From the NCBI GenBank assembly GCA_017473085.1, contig JAFUNF010000013.1:1-55543 (forward strand): a stretch of DNA of 55,543 nucleotides, given 5' to 3'. This document shows positions 23,262-31,790 of the stretch, in pieces. A program made the position numbers and the translations under genes. Below the pieces are notes generated by a model. The model saw nothing but the letters and a program-made list of their open reading frames with translations, had not been told where the DNA came from and ran no database searches. The number at the start of each line of letters is the position of its first letter. The stretch's first letter is position 1. Source of the stretch: Clostridia bacterium (GTDB lineage Bacteria; Bacillota; Clostridia; Oscillospirales; CAG-272).

Positions 23262-25919
23262 GTGATTAGAATAGAGGAATTTAAAGGACTAACCAAGGAA
23301 GAGGTACTATCATCACGAGAAAAGCACGGAGAAAATGTTCTTCAGGGGAAGAAGAAAAAGAGCTTTATAAAAAGCTTTTTCTCCAACTTAAATGACCCAA
23401 TAATAAGAGTATTGATAATTGCATTAATTGTAAATGTTTTAGTAATGCTACCTCAAATAAATTGGTTTGAGTGTGGTGGAATACTTGTTTCTATTGTAAT
23501 TTCAACATTAGTTTCAACTATATCTGAATATAGCCAAGAAAACGCCTTTAAAAAGCTAAGTGAGGAAGAGCAAAAACGACAGGTTGTTGTGCAAAGAGCC
23601 GAGGGAGTGACTGAAATTCCTATAACTGAGCTTGTAGTTGGCGACATAATGCTTCTTTCTCAGGGAGACGGAATTTATGCCGATGCTATGCTTTTAGAGG
23701 GAGAGCTTTCAATTGACGAATCAGCCTTGACAGGCGAAAGCACTGAGATAAAAAAAGACTTAAAATCAAGCACTCTGTTTAAAGGAAGTCTAATTTGTGC
23801 AGGCACAGGAAAGGCAATAGTTACGGAAGTAGGGCAAAACACTCATTACGGCAAGGTAGCTAAGGAGTTGGGCGTAGATACACGACCAAGCCCTCTGAAA
23901 AAGCGATTATCTCAGCTTGCAAAAACCATAAGCTTATTAGGTTATATAGGAGCTGTTTTGATTGCATTAGCTTACCTTTTTAATACCTTTATAATAGATT
24001 CACAGTTTGATACAGTGCAAATACTCGCAAAGATTAAAGACGTAAAATTTGTAATATCTCATCTTTTAAGTGCACTAACTTTAGGAATATCAATAGTCGT
24101 GGTTGCTGTGCCCGAGGGACTACCAATGATGATAACAGTAGTACTATCATCAAATATGAGAAAAATGTCACAGGACAATGTTTTAGTAAGAAAGCTGGTC
24201 GGTATTGAAACCTCGGGAAATATAAGCCTGTTATTTACAGATAAAACAGGAACTCTTACAGAGGGGAAGCTAAGGGTAAAAGCACTTCATTTACCCTGTG
24301 GGATAGAGTGTTCCTCGTTAAATAACTCAAAAATTAGCCCGCAAGCAAAAAAATACCTTACCCTGTGTGCAAATTATGCAACCTCTGCATCAATTACTTC
24401 ACGAGGAATAGTAGGAGCAGATGCAACAGACAGAGCAGTTTTATCTTGGGCGATTAAGGAAAGAAAAAATGCAAGAGTAATTAGTAGGGACACATTTGAT
24501 AGCGTAAAGAAATATTGCTCATCAACAGTTGCCTTTGATGGTGTGGAATATACGCTTTTCAAGGGAGCACCTGAAAAAATTTTAGAAGGGTCAAGTAGCT
24601 ACATAGATGAAAATGGGGAAGAAAAGGAATTGACTACCGAGATAGGCATACAAATAAGAAAGAAACAAAAAGAGCTTTGTGATAGTGCCTTTCGTGTTGT
24701 TGCCTTAGGTATAAAAATAGGGAAAAGCGACACTTCCCTTAGTAAAATTACCTTTTTGGGACTTGTTTCTATTCGTGATAGAGTAAGAAAGCAGGTGCCA
24801 ATGGCAGTAAGTGAGGTAAACGAGGCAGGTGTCGGCGTTGTTATGATTACAGGAGATAACAAGGATACAGCCATTGCAATTGCCAAGGAGTGTGGCATTT
24901 TATCTCCAAGAATAAGACGCAATGTGGTTTTAACAGGTAAGGAGCTAAGCACCCTTGACGATAAACAGCTTGCTCAAATTATACCCAAGCTTGCTATTAT
25001 TGCACGTGCCTTGCCACAGGATAAAAGTAGGCTTGTAAGAGTTGCACAAGAGTGTGGCTACGTTGTAGGCATGACAGGAGATGGAATTAATGATGCATCT
25101 TCATTAAAGCTTGCAGACGTTGGCTTTGGTATGGGATCAGGTACAGAGGTTGCAAAGGAGGCATGTGACATTGTAATAAAGGACAATAATTTTGCATCAA
25201 TCGTCAAAGCTATTTTGTATGGTCGAACCATTTTTGAGTCTATAAGAAAGTTTATTGTTTTCCAATTAACAATGAATTTAGGTGCAGTTGGTATTTCTTT
25301 AATTGGCCCCTTTATAGGAATAGACCACCCTGTTACAATTACCCAAATGCTGTGGGTAAATATAATTATGGACACCTTGGGTGCACTTGCCTTTGCAAAG
25401 GAGCCACCTCTTTTAGAGTATCTTAAAATGAAGCCAAAGGATTCAAACGAGAAGATATTAAATAGGGAAATGCTAAGCAAAATTCTGTTCAACGGCATTT
25501 TCATTTTAGCCATATCCGTGTGGTTTTTAAAGAGCGATGGCTTGACTATGCTTTTAACCAAGGCAGATATGAATTATGTTCTAAGCGCTTTCTTTGCACT
25601 GTTTATTTTTATGGGCATTTTTATAAGCTTTGTTTCACGCACGGATAGAATAAATTTACTGTCATCTATTGGTAAAAATAAATCATTCATAATGATTATG
25701 CTATCAATATCTTTAGTCCAAATATCATTTATATATTTTGGTGGTCAGGTATTTAGAGCAATACCACTTGCACCATGCGACCTTGTAACTGTTATCTTAT
25801 TATCATCGACAACCTTACTTTTTGACCTTATAAGAAAGCTTACTATCAAATATAAAAAAGTAAGTAGCTATAAAGCTGAAAAACAAAATGAAAATATTAA
25901 GGAGAAGGAAAATGTCTAA
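23262..25919 (+). CDS. P-type Ca2+-transporting ATPase (P2B/PMCA-like)
   Basis: 885 residues, about ten membrane helices. The actuator motif LTGES, phosphorylation site DKTGTLT with D327, and hinge MTGDGINDASSLKLADVG are present. The M4 motif PEGLP and M6 WVNIIMDTLGALAFAKEPP match the plasma-membrane-type calcium pumps with one transport Ca2+ site. It expels Ca2+ (or Mn2+) using ATP. The start is uncertain: the called GTG at 23262 lies only 1-2 bp after AAAGGAA, and a seven-codon ORF (ATG 23246 to TAG 23269) overlaps it, so coupled initiation or a rare ATA start at 23271 are options. It overlaps the next gene by 8 bp. Confidence 0.9.
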   Translation: MIRIEEFKGLTKEEVLSSREKHGENVLQGKKKKSFIKSFFSNLNDPIIRVLIIALIVNVLVMLPQINWFECGGILVSIVISTLVSTISEYSQENAFKKLSEEEQKRQVVVQRAEGVTEIPITELVVGDIMLLSQGDGIYADAMLLEGELSIDESALTGESTEIKKDLKSSTLFKGSLICAGTGKAIVTEVGQNTHYGKVAKELGVDTRPSPLKKRLSQLAKTISLLGYIGAVLIALAYLFNTFIIDSQFDTVQILAKIKDVKFVISHLLSALTLGISIVVVAVPEGLPMMITVVLSSNMRKMSQDNVLVRKLVGIETSGNISLLFTDKTGTLTEGKLRVKALHLPCGIECSSLNNSKISPQAKKYLTLCANYATSASITSRGIVGADATDRAVLSWAIKERKNARVISRDTFDSVKKYCSSTVAFDGVEYTLFKGAPEKILEGSSSYIDENGEEKELTTEIGIQIRKKQKELCDSAFRVVALGIKIGKSDTSLSKITFLGLVSIRDRVRKQVPMAVSEVNEAGVGVVMITGDNKDTAIAIAKECGILSPRIRRNVVLTGKELSTLDDKQLAQIIPKLAIIARALPQDKSRLVRVAQECGYVVGMTGDGINDASSLKLADVGFGMGSGTEVAKEACDIVIKDNNFASIVKAILYGRTIFESIRKFIVFQLTMNLGAVGISLIGPFIGIDHPVTITQMLWVNIIMDTLGALAFAKEPPLLEYLKMKPKDSNEKILNREMLSKILFNGIFILAISVWFLKSDGLTMLLTKADMNYVLSAFFALFIFMGIFISFVSRTDRINLLSSIGKNKSFIMIMLSISLVQISFIYFGGQVFRAIPLAPCDLVTVILLSSTTLLFDLIRKLTIKYKKVSSYKAEKQNENIKEKENV

Positions 25920-26856
25920 AAACAAATATTTACCAGAGGGAAGCTTAATTTCAACCTCGGAAAACAGAGAATATACAAGCTCGCTTGAGGGACTTGAAAG
26001 GGCAAAGCAGGAGGGAAAAATCCTTGAGGGAGTGGTTAAAATGTGCGATAGTACAGCTATGGATTTGCATTTAGATCTATACGGAATTACAGGAATAATC
26101 CCCAAAAAAGAAGTTCTTTATGGAGAGGAGCTAAAGGATATTGCAATAATAACAAGAGTAGGCAAGGTGTGTGCATTCAAGGTTGTTGGCTTTGAAAAGG
26201 ACGATAAGGGGAAAACAAGGGCAATTTTATCAAGACGACTTGCCCAAATGGAGTGTATGAAGGAGCATTTGCTTGACCTTGTTCCTGGAGATATAATACC
26301 AGGCAAAATAACTCATTTTGAACCCTTTGGAGCCTTTTTAGATATAGGCTGTGGAATAATATCATTAATGTCTGTTGATTCTGTTTCTGTGTCAAGAATA
26401 TCAAGTCCAAGAGATCGTTTTTCTCCACGAGAGGAGCTTGACGTGGTTGTGAAATCAATAGATTATGAAAACGAAAGGCTTTACGTTTCAACCAAGGAGC
26501 TTTTTGGCACATGGGAGGAAAATATAAAGGAATATTCCGTGGGTCAAACTGTTTCAGGAATTGTTAGAAGCATTGAAAATTATGGCATTTTTGTTGAGCT
26601 TGCACCTAATCTTGCAGGGTTAGCAGAGTTAAAAAATGATGTTTGCGTAGGTGACTATTGCGCTGTTTACATAAAAAGCATAATGCCAGAAAAAATGAAA
26701 ATAAAGTTAGTTATCATTGATACTCACGAAAAGGGTGCAATAACAAAGCAACGCAACCAATACTTTATTGATACCAAAAAAACCAAACACATTTCCTATT
26801 GGAAATACTCACCCCAAGGCTGTTCCAAGCTTGTAGAGAGTAAATTTGATTCTTAA
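25912..26856 (+). CDS. S1 RNA-binding domain protein (ribosomal protein S1-like)
   Basis: 314 residues. The start at 25912 has AAGGAGAAGG just upstream; the frame opens 8 codons earlier without a site. Three S1/OB-like units are visible: GKILEGVVKMCD (~35), GDIIPGKITHFEPFGAFLDIG (~130) and GQTVSGIVRSIENYGIFVELAPNLAGL (~215), of which the last two have the classic GaFVel core. It probably binds RNA in the cytoplasm; a role like YugI/S1 in translation or sporulation is possible. It overlaps the Ca2+-ATPase stop codon (ATGTCTAA), so the two are translationally coupled, an unusual pairing. Confidence 0.85.
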   Translation: MSKNKYLPEGSLISTSENREYTSSLEGLERAKQEGKILEGVVKMCDSTAMDLHLDLYGITGIIPKKEVLYGEELKDIAIITRVGKVCAFKVVGFEKDDKGKTRAILSRRLAQMECMKEHLLDLVPGDIIPGKITHFEPFGAFLDIGCGIISLMSVDSVSVSRISSPRDRFSPREELDVVVKSIDYENERLYVSTKELFGTWEENIKEYSVGQTVSGIVRSIENYGIFVELAPNLAGLAELKNDVCVGDYCAVYIKSIMPEKMKIKLVIIDTHEKGAITKQRNQYFIDTKKTKHISYWKYSPQGCSKLVESKFDS

Positions 26857-26858
26857 CA

Positions 26859-26896
26859 AAAAACGTCTCAACGATTAGTCGTTGAGACGTTTTTGT
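26859..26896. terminator. Bidirectional terminator
   Basis: A 16-bp perfect stem (26859-26874 with 26879-26894), loop TTAG, between the convergent S1-domain and histidine kinase genes. Confidence 0.92.
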
Positions 26897-28140
26897 TATA
26901 TTTTTCTTTTTATCGAAAGACTAAATGTCGTACCCTGTGTCGAGCTTTTTACTTGTAAGCTACCACCGATTGCCTCGGTTAAATTTCTCGCTATGGAAAG
27001 ACCAAGTCCGTAGCCTAAGGTGCTTCTTGACTTATCTCCACGATAAAATCTTTCGAAAACCGAATTGATTTCATCTTCAGGAATAGGCTCGCCCATATTT
27101 GTTACACTAAACTGAATTTTACGACCTATTGCAGAAAGGGAAATCGTGACACCCTCACCTTGAGGACTGTACTTTATTGCATTGTCGATTAAAATGTTAA
27201 TAATTCTTGTGTAAAAATCCCCACAGGTGTTTGCTATGAGATCTTTTTCAATATTGTAGTCAAGCACAACACCATTTTCGAAGGCAACTCCCTCAAATTG
27301 CAATATAATTCTATTAGTTAGCTCGCTTATGCTTTCCTCTGTAAAGATAGGAGTGTTATTTTCTGCTTCGCTTTTTGCCAAGTCCAGCATTTTTTCCACA
27401 AGTCCCTTCATTTTTATTGCCTCAAGCCTTGTAGAGTCAATCCACTTTTTTTCCTCCGAAATTGTGGAGTCAGTGTGCGTAATCAGAATATCGTTGTTAG
27501 CTAAGATAACTGTAAGTGGTGTCTTTAGTTCGTGAGAGGCATCTGCAATAAATTGCTTTTGCTTTATCCAGGCATTTTCCACTGGCTTAATTGTATAATT
27601 AGCTAATCTTTCGCTTATAAAAAACATTAAAAGCATACATAAAACAAACAGTGCAACTGACACAAGCGACGAGCTGATTAGGGAGCTTTGAATAGGCTCT
27701 GTTGAGGTGAATGCAACTATTGAATGGCTAAAATAAGTACGCTTTTGATAAATAAGCTTGTGTGAATATAAAAAGCCATTTTCACTGCCACTAAGGGCTT
27801 GATTTATGATTTTGTCAAGCTCACTTTCGTCTATATCAAACTCGTTTTCTAAAATCTCATATTCGCCATCTGGATGCACTACAACTGATATAGCATACGC
27901 AAACGGAAGGAGGAATTCGTCCCTTGGCTTTTCTGATTCAGGTGGGGGAGTGTTGATGCTTGGGGGAGCTGAGCTACCCTCAATTCGATTACTTTCAATT
28001 ACCTGTGTTAAAAACATATTGGTGCTTTTCAGCTGTGAACGATAATTAAAAATATTGATAGTTATAAATATTACCAACAGAATTACACCAACAATTGTCA
28101 TATTAATTATAATAAAATTTCTTTTAAGTCGTCTAATCAT
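26896..28140 (-). CDS. Membrane sensor histidine kinase
   Basis: 414 residues from ATG 28140, which overlaps the response regulator stop by 8 bp; the frame reads 21 codons further up but lies inside the regulator gene. TM helices at ~9-31 and ~155-176 bracket an external sensor loop of ~120 residues with a proline-rich stretch (SSAPPSINTPPPESE). The H-box is FIADASHELKTPLT with phospho-acceptor H203, the N-box NILIDNAIKYSP and the G-box STLGYGLGLSIA. It phosphorylates the OmpR-type partner. A clear HAMP domain is not seen. The stimulus is unknown; divergent transcription of the Cthe_2159-like lipoprotein gene suggests a cell-surface role. Confidence 0.9.
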   Translation of the reverse strand: MIRRLKRNFIIINMTIVGVILLVIFITINIFNYRSQLKSTNMFLTQVIESNRIEGSSAPPSINTPPPESEKPRDEFLLPFAYAISVVVHPDGEYEILENEFDIDESELDKIINQALSGSENGFLYSHKLIYQKRTYFSHSIVAFTSTEPIQSSLISSSLVSVALFVLCMLLMFFISERLANYTIKPVENAWIKQKQFIADASHELKTPLTVILANNDILITHTDSTISEEKKWIDSTRLEAIKMKGLVEKMLDLAKSEAENNTPIFTEESISELTNRIILQFEGVAFENGVVLDYNIEKDLIANTCGDFYTRIINILIDNAIKYSPQGEGVTISLSAIGRKIQFSVTNMGEPIPEDEINSVFERFYRGDKSRSTLGYGLGLSIARNLTEAIGGSLQVKSSTQGTTFSLSIKRKI

Positions 28141-28816
28141 TTTTATCCTCAAGCCTGTAACCAAGCTTTTTGTGTGATATAATTTCAACCCTTGATCCAA
28201 CAAAGCTTAGCTTTTTTCTTATAAAAGAAATGTATGTTTCCACGTTGCTGTCTCCTGCATCTGAGTCGTAGCCCCAAACCTTAGTAATTATTTCATCCTT
28301 TGATATTATAACGTTGGGTTTGGTTAAAAATAGCTTTAATATCTCGGATTCCTTAAAGCTTAATCTTACTGTGTTGCTACTGTTCTTACAAGAAAGGTCG
28401 GCTGTTTCCTTGCAATAAACAATATCGCCATATACCATTTCATTCATAACCACCTCACCCCGTCTGCGAGTAAGGGAACGAAGCCTTGCCAAAAGCTCGG
28501 AGGTTGAAAAGGGCTTAGTCATATAGTCGTCTGCACCCAAATCAAGCCCTTGTACCTTGCTTTGTACAGAGTCCTTAGCACTTAAAATCAAAATTGGTGT
28601 TGAAATTTTTTCATTTCGTAGCATTTTGCACACCTCATAGCCATTTATATGAGGAAGCATAATGTCAAGAATGATACAGTCGTAAATACCCTCACGACCA
28701 AAGGCATAGCCATCGCGTCCGTCATATACGGAATCAACCTGATATTTTTCTGCCTTCAAAATTTCAGTTATTGCATCGTTAAGGCTTTTGTTATCCTCAA
28801 TTACTAAAATTCTCAT
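28133..28816 (-). CDS. OmpR-family response regulator
   Basis: 227 residues. The receiver domain has acidic pocket ED (7-8), phosphorylation site D51 in LDIMLPHINGYEV and K in DYMTKPF. The C-terminal winged helix carries LSFKESEILKLFLTKPN and VETYISFIRKKL, typical of the OmpR/PhoB class, which bind direct repeats with 10-11 bp phase. It heads the operon with the kinase. Three CTTTAA-like direct repeats at 11-bp spacing in the divergent intergenic region are probably its binding site. Confidence 0.93.
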   Translation of the reverse strand: MRILVIEDNKSLNDAITEILKAEKYQVDSVYDGRDGYAFGREGIYDCIILDIMLPHINGYEVCKMLRNEKISTPILILSAKDSVQSKVQGLDLGADDYMTKPFSTSELLARLRSLTRRRGEVVMNEMVYGDIVYCKETADLSCKNSSNTVRLSFKESEILKLFLTKPNVIISKDEIITKVWGYDSDAGDSNVETYISFIRKKLSFVGSRVEIISHKKLGYRLEDKND

Positions 28817-28844
28817 ACTTGCTCCTTTGTTGAATCTTTGTTTA

Positions 28845-28873
28845 ATTATACATTATCTGTTCATACTATACAA
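28845..28873 (-). promoter_or_regulatory. Promoter of the two-component operon
   Basis: Minus strand TTGTAT (28868-28873), 17-bp spacer, TATAAT (28845-28850). Confidence 0.65.
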
Positions 28874-28880
28874 TAAAAAA

Positions 28881-28908
28881 CTTTAAAAAACCTTTAAGCA
28901 TTTTTTAA
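28881..28908. promoter_or_regulatory. Direct repeats, likely response regulator binding site
   Basis: CTTTAA at 28881, CTTTAA at 28892 and TTTTAA at 28903: exact 11-bp spacing, one DNA turn each, as for PhoB/OmpR-class sites. They lie just upstream of the extended -10 TGATATCCT (28917-28925) of the lipoprotein gene and next to the -35 of the two-component operon. Confidence 0.6.
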
Positions 28909-28948
28909 GAAGAAAGTGATATCCTATATGCAAACGGAGGTGTATTAA

Positions 28949-30616
28949 TTGAAAAGGCTAATTCTTGGCGTATTAATTGCGCTAACTTTATTTTTGGTTG
29001 CTTGTAATAATGAAGGCACCGATAATAATATAAATACTGACTTTATAGCAAGTGACGAGGATATGTTTACCGATAAGGATTTATCCTGTGATTATGAATC
29101 AACCGATGTTATCACAATTGAGCTTAAAGGCGATAAAATAGAATCAAGCACCCAGCTTGATATAAACGAAGCAACCTTGACTATTAAGGACGGTAGCACC
29201 TATCTTATAACAGGAAATCTTAACAACGGACAAATAATAATCGATGCTCCAAACCAAAAGCCTACGCTTTTACTTTCAGGCGTATCAATCACCACCCAAG
29301 GCTCTTGCCCGATTTATGTGAAAAGCTGTAAAAAGACCTTTATAACACTTTGTAAGGATACTGCAAATTATCTTGCTTCACAGGGTGAGTATATTGCAAT
29401 TGATGAAAACAATATAGATTCTGTTATATTTGCAAAGGACGACCTTACAATAAATGGTGAGGGCACCCTTGAAATCGACGCACAACAGGGCAATGGAATT
29501 GTAGGGAAGGACGATTTGGTAATTACTAATGGAGCTTATATAATAAAAGCACAAAATCACGGAATTGATGCTAATAACAGTGTTCGTCTTTCAACGCCTA
29601 ATATTACCATAAATAGTGGTAAGGACGGAATTCACGTTGAAAACGAGGATGAGACAAAGGGCTATGCTTATATCAGCAAACCAAGTCTAACTATAGATTC
29701 AGGTGGAGATGGAATTGATGCAAGCTCAAATGTACAAATCGAAAATGGAACAATTAAAATAACAACAACTCAAGGAGAGGAAACAGATAGCTATAAGGGA
29801 ATAAAATCAGGTGCTACTATTCTTTTGAACAATGGTACACTTGAAATAAATAGCTATGATGATTGCCTTCACGGAACCGATATTTTAATAAACGAATGTA
29901 AAGCAATTCTTTCAAGCAGTGATGACGGAGTCCATGCAGATAACACGCTAATAATAAATAACGGCGAGATAACCATTGAAAAAAGCTACGAGGGACTTGA
30001 GGCGCAAAATATAACTATAAACAATGGTAATATTGTCCTAACCTCAAGTGATGATGGAATAAATGCAGCAGGTGGCACTGACAATAGTGGCTTCGGTGGT
30101 GGCTTCTCACCCGATAATTTTGGAAGACCAGGACAACGCCCTGGTGGAATGGGCGGTGACATGGGTGGAGGAATGGGAAGCACCTCATCAGACGGAAGTA
30201 TAATAATAAACGGAGGAACAGTAAATATAACTGCTAACGGAGATGGAATTGATGCAAACGGATACTTGGAGATAAATGGTGGCTTTGTAACAGTTTGTGG
30301 TCCTACACAAGGGGATACTGCCGTTTTGGATTACGACCTTACAGGCACTATAAATGGCGGTAGCTTTATAGGTACAGGCTCAAGCATGATGGCACAAACT
30401 CTGACGAGCACAACTCACGGAATTATCTCCTTAAGCGTAGGAAATCAAAGCTCAGGAAGTACAATAACTGTAACCGACTCACAAGGAAATGTTTTGTTAA
30501 GCTACACGCCAAAGCTCAACTATGCAATATTTATAGTATCAATCCCTGAATTAATTAAGGGCGAAAGCTACACAGTAAAAATAGGTGACCTTGAGGGCAC
30601 CTTTGAGGCACAATAA
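28949..30616 (+). CDS. Lipoprotein, Cthe_2159-like beta-helix carbohydrate-binding family
   Basis: 555 residues from a TTG start with a strong GGAGGTG 7 bases upstream. The lipoprotein signal has lipobox LVAC with C19. The rest is a repeated beta-helix-like array rich in T-I-N-G-D-G words (SSDDGVHADN, SGGDGIDASSN, NGDGIDANG), recognisable as the Cthe_2159 family, in which the structure is a calcium-binding right-handed helix that binds acidic polysaccharides. A Gly/Met/Pro-rich linker (GFGGGFSPDNFGRPGQRP) interrupts it around residue 385. It is anchored outside the cell. Divergence from the two-component genes suggests control by them. Confidence 0.82.
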   Translation: MKRLILGVLIALTLFLVACNNEGTDNNINTDFIASDEDMFTDKDLSCDYESTDVITIELKGDKIESSTQLDINEATLTIKDGSTYLITGNLNNGQIIIDAPNQKPTLLLSGVSITTQGSCPIYVKSCKKTFITLCKDTANYLASQGEYIAIDENNIDSVIFAKDDLTINGEGTLEIDAQQGNGIVGKDDLVITNGAYIIKAQNHGIDANNSVRLSTPNITINSGKDGIHVENEDETKGYAYISKPSLTIDSGGDGIDASSNVQIENGTIKITTTQGEETDSYKGIKSGATILLNNGTLEINSYDDCLHGTDILINECKAILSSSDDGVHADNTLIINNGEITIEKSYEGLEAQNITINNGNIVLTSSDDGINAAGGTDNSGFGGGFSPDNFGRPGQRPGGMGGDMGGGMGSTSSDGSIIINGGTVNITANGDGIDANGYLEINGGFVTVCGPTQGDTAVLDYDLTGTINGGSFIGTGSSMMAQTLTSTTHGIISLSVGNQSSGSTITVTDSQGNVLLSYTPKLNYAIFIVSIPELIKGESYTVKIGDLEGTFEAQ

Positions 30617-30618
30617 AT

Positions 30619-30660
30619 AAAAGCACCTATACGAGTTAATTCTCGTATAGGTGCTTTTTA
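30619..30660 (+). terminator. Terminator of the lipoprotein gene
   Basis: A 17-bp stem (30619-30635 with 30642-30658), 6-nt loop, ends in TTTTT. About 70 unassigned bases follow before the convergent spo0A gene. Confidence 0.92.
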
Positions 30661-30729
30661 TTGTTAAAAACGGGGGAAACCGTTGAAACAAGCTTATTTA
30701 CTATATATGAACAAATGAACAAGTGAGCA

Positions 30730-31506
30730 CTATTTACCGATTTTATACTTTAATCTGATACTATCTGCTATCATTGCAATAAATTCAGAGTTTGTAGGCT
30801 TTCCACGACTATTATGTATGGTGTAGCCAAAGTAATGGTTTAAGGTATCCATATCGCCTCTGTCCCAAGCAACCTCAATAGCATGTCTAATAGCTCTTTC
30901 AACTCTTGAGGTGGTTGTGGAATATTTCTTTGCAACAGATGGATATAGTATTTTAGTTACTGAATTTATAAGCTCATTGTCTGAAATGGTCATTAGAATA
31001 GCAGTTCTTAGATATTGATAGCCTTTTATGTGTGCAGGCACACCAATTTGATGGATTACTTTAGTTACCTGAGTTTCCATATCCTCATCAGCCATAGGTG
31101 TACCATTTTGTGCTTTGTCGAGCCTTGCTCTGTAAATTGTATCAATATGGTCACAAAGACTCGAAAAGTCGAAGGGCTTAATTAGACAAAGAGAAGCACC
31201 TGCGTTTGTTGCATCAACAAATATATTTTGATTAGATACTAAGGAAGCGATAATAAAGGCAGGTGGCTGGTCCTTACCAAAGTTAATTCCCTTTGTGTTT
31301 TTGATTAGACCAATTCCGTCAAGACGGGATAGCCAAATGTCAGCGATTACAATGTCAGGATGAAAGCGGTTAATTTTTATTAGGGCCTCCTCACCGTTGA
31401 AGGCTTCCTCTATAAATCGATAACCCTTTCTTGTAAGCGCTTCCTTTGTTGAGTGACGAGTTTGACTGTTTTCGTCAGCAATCAAGATTTTTGCGTTAAA
31501 TTCCAT
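30730..31506 (-). CDS. spo0A: Stage 0 sporulation response regulator Spo0A
   Basis: 258 residues. The receiver domain (IADEN at 9-13, phosphorylation D56 in [15 protein letters not shown]) is followed by the Spo0A effector domain with its nearly invariant recognition helix: [18 protein letters not shown], then FGYTI and [14 protein letters not shown]. It is the master regulator that commits the cell to sporulation and binds TGTCGAA boxes. It is monocistronic with its own promoter. This gene places the organism in a spore-forming lineage. Confidence 0.97.
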   Translation of the reverse strand: MEFNAKILIADENSQTRHSTKEALTRKGYRFIEEAFNGEEALIKINRFHPDIVIADIWLSRLDGIGLIKNTKGINFGKDQPPAFIIASLVSNQNIFVDATNAGASLCLIKPFDFSSLCDHIDTIYRARLDKAQNGTPMADEDMETQVTKVIHQIGVPAHIKGYQYLRTAILMTISDNELINSVTKILYPSVAKKYSTTTSRVERAIRHAIEVAWDRGDMDTLNHYFGYTIHNSRGKPTNSEFIAMIADSIRLKYKIGK

Positions 31507-31527
31507 ATTTTACTCCTTTTTCCAATA

Positions 31528-31545
31528 TATGTAAATTTTTACATA
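31528..31545. repeat. Perfect inverted repeat in the spo0A leader
   Basis: TATGTAAA-TT-TTTACATA, 8-bp arms, at the transcription start region of spo0A; candidate operator or 5' hairpin. Confidence 0.4.
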
Positions 31546-31548
31546 AAC

Positions 31549-31577
31549 ATTTTATCATATTTTACCATATATTTCAA
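31549..31577 (-). promoter_or_regulatory. Promoter of spo0A
   Basis: Minus strand TTGAAA (31572-31577), 17-bp spacer, TAAAAT (31549-31554). Confidence 0.55.
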
Positions 31578-31662
31578 CAAAAATCTTAATGGCATTGTTT
31601 ACAAAATTTCTACCGTTAAATTGTAAATATTTAACAAAAATGTAAAAATATGGAAAGAATAA

Positions 31663-31669
31663 TGTCGAA
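31663..31669 (+). promoter_or_regulatory. Candidate Spo0A box (TGTCGAA)
   Basis: Exact match to the 0A-box core. It is ~25 bp upstream of the -35 of the 31788 gene and ~150 bp upstream of spo0A, so it could serve either promoter. Confidence 0.45.
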
Positions 31670-31693
31670 ATACATGAACAGGGTCAAATAATA

Positions 31694-31722
31694 TTGAAAA
31701 CATTAAAACCTTGTGATATAAT
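31694..31722 (+). promoter_or_regulatory. Promoter of the membrane protein gene at 31788
   Basis: TTGAAA (31694-31699), 17-bp spacer, extended -10 TGATATAAT (TATAAT 31717-31722). Confidence 0.7.
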
Positions 31723-31737
31723 AATGTAGAAAATCAA

Positions 31738-31790
31738 CGAGGCTTGTAGTAAAAGAAAAACGCCTCGATGAAAAGGAGGCGTATAAATTG
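31738..31790 (+). promoter_or_regulatory. Leader with mutually exclusive stems over the ribosome site
   Basis: Segment B GCCTCG (31762-31767) can pair with upstream CGAGGC (31738-31743), or, as ACGCCTC (31760-31766), with GAGGCGT (31776-31782), which contains the Shine-Dalgarno AAGGAGG (31773-31779). The first pairing frees the site, the second hides it. No known riboswitch class is recognised. Confidence 0.5.
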
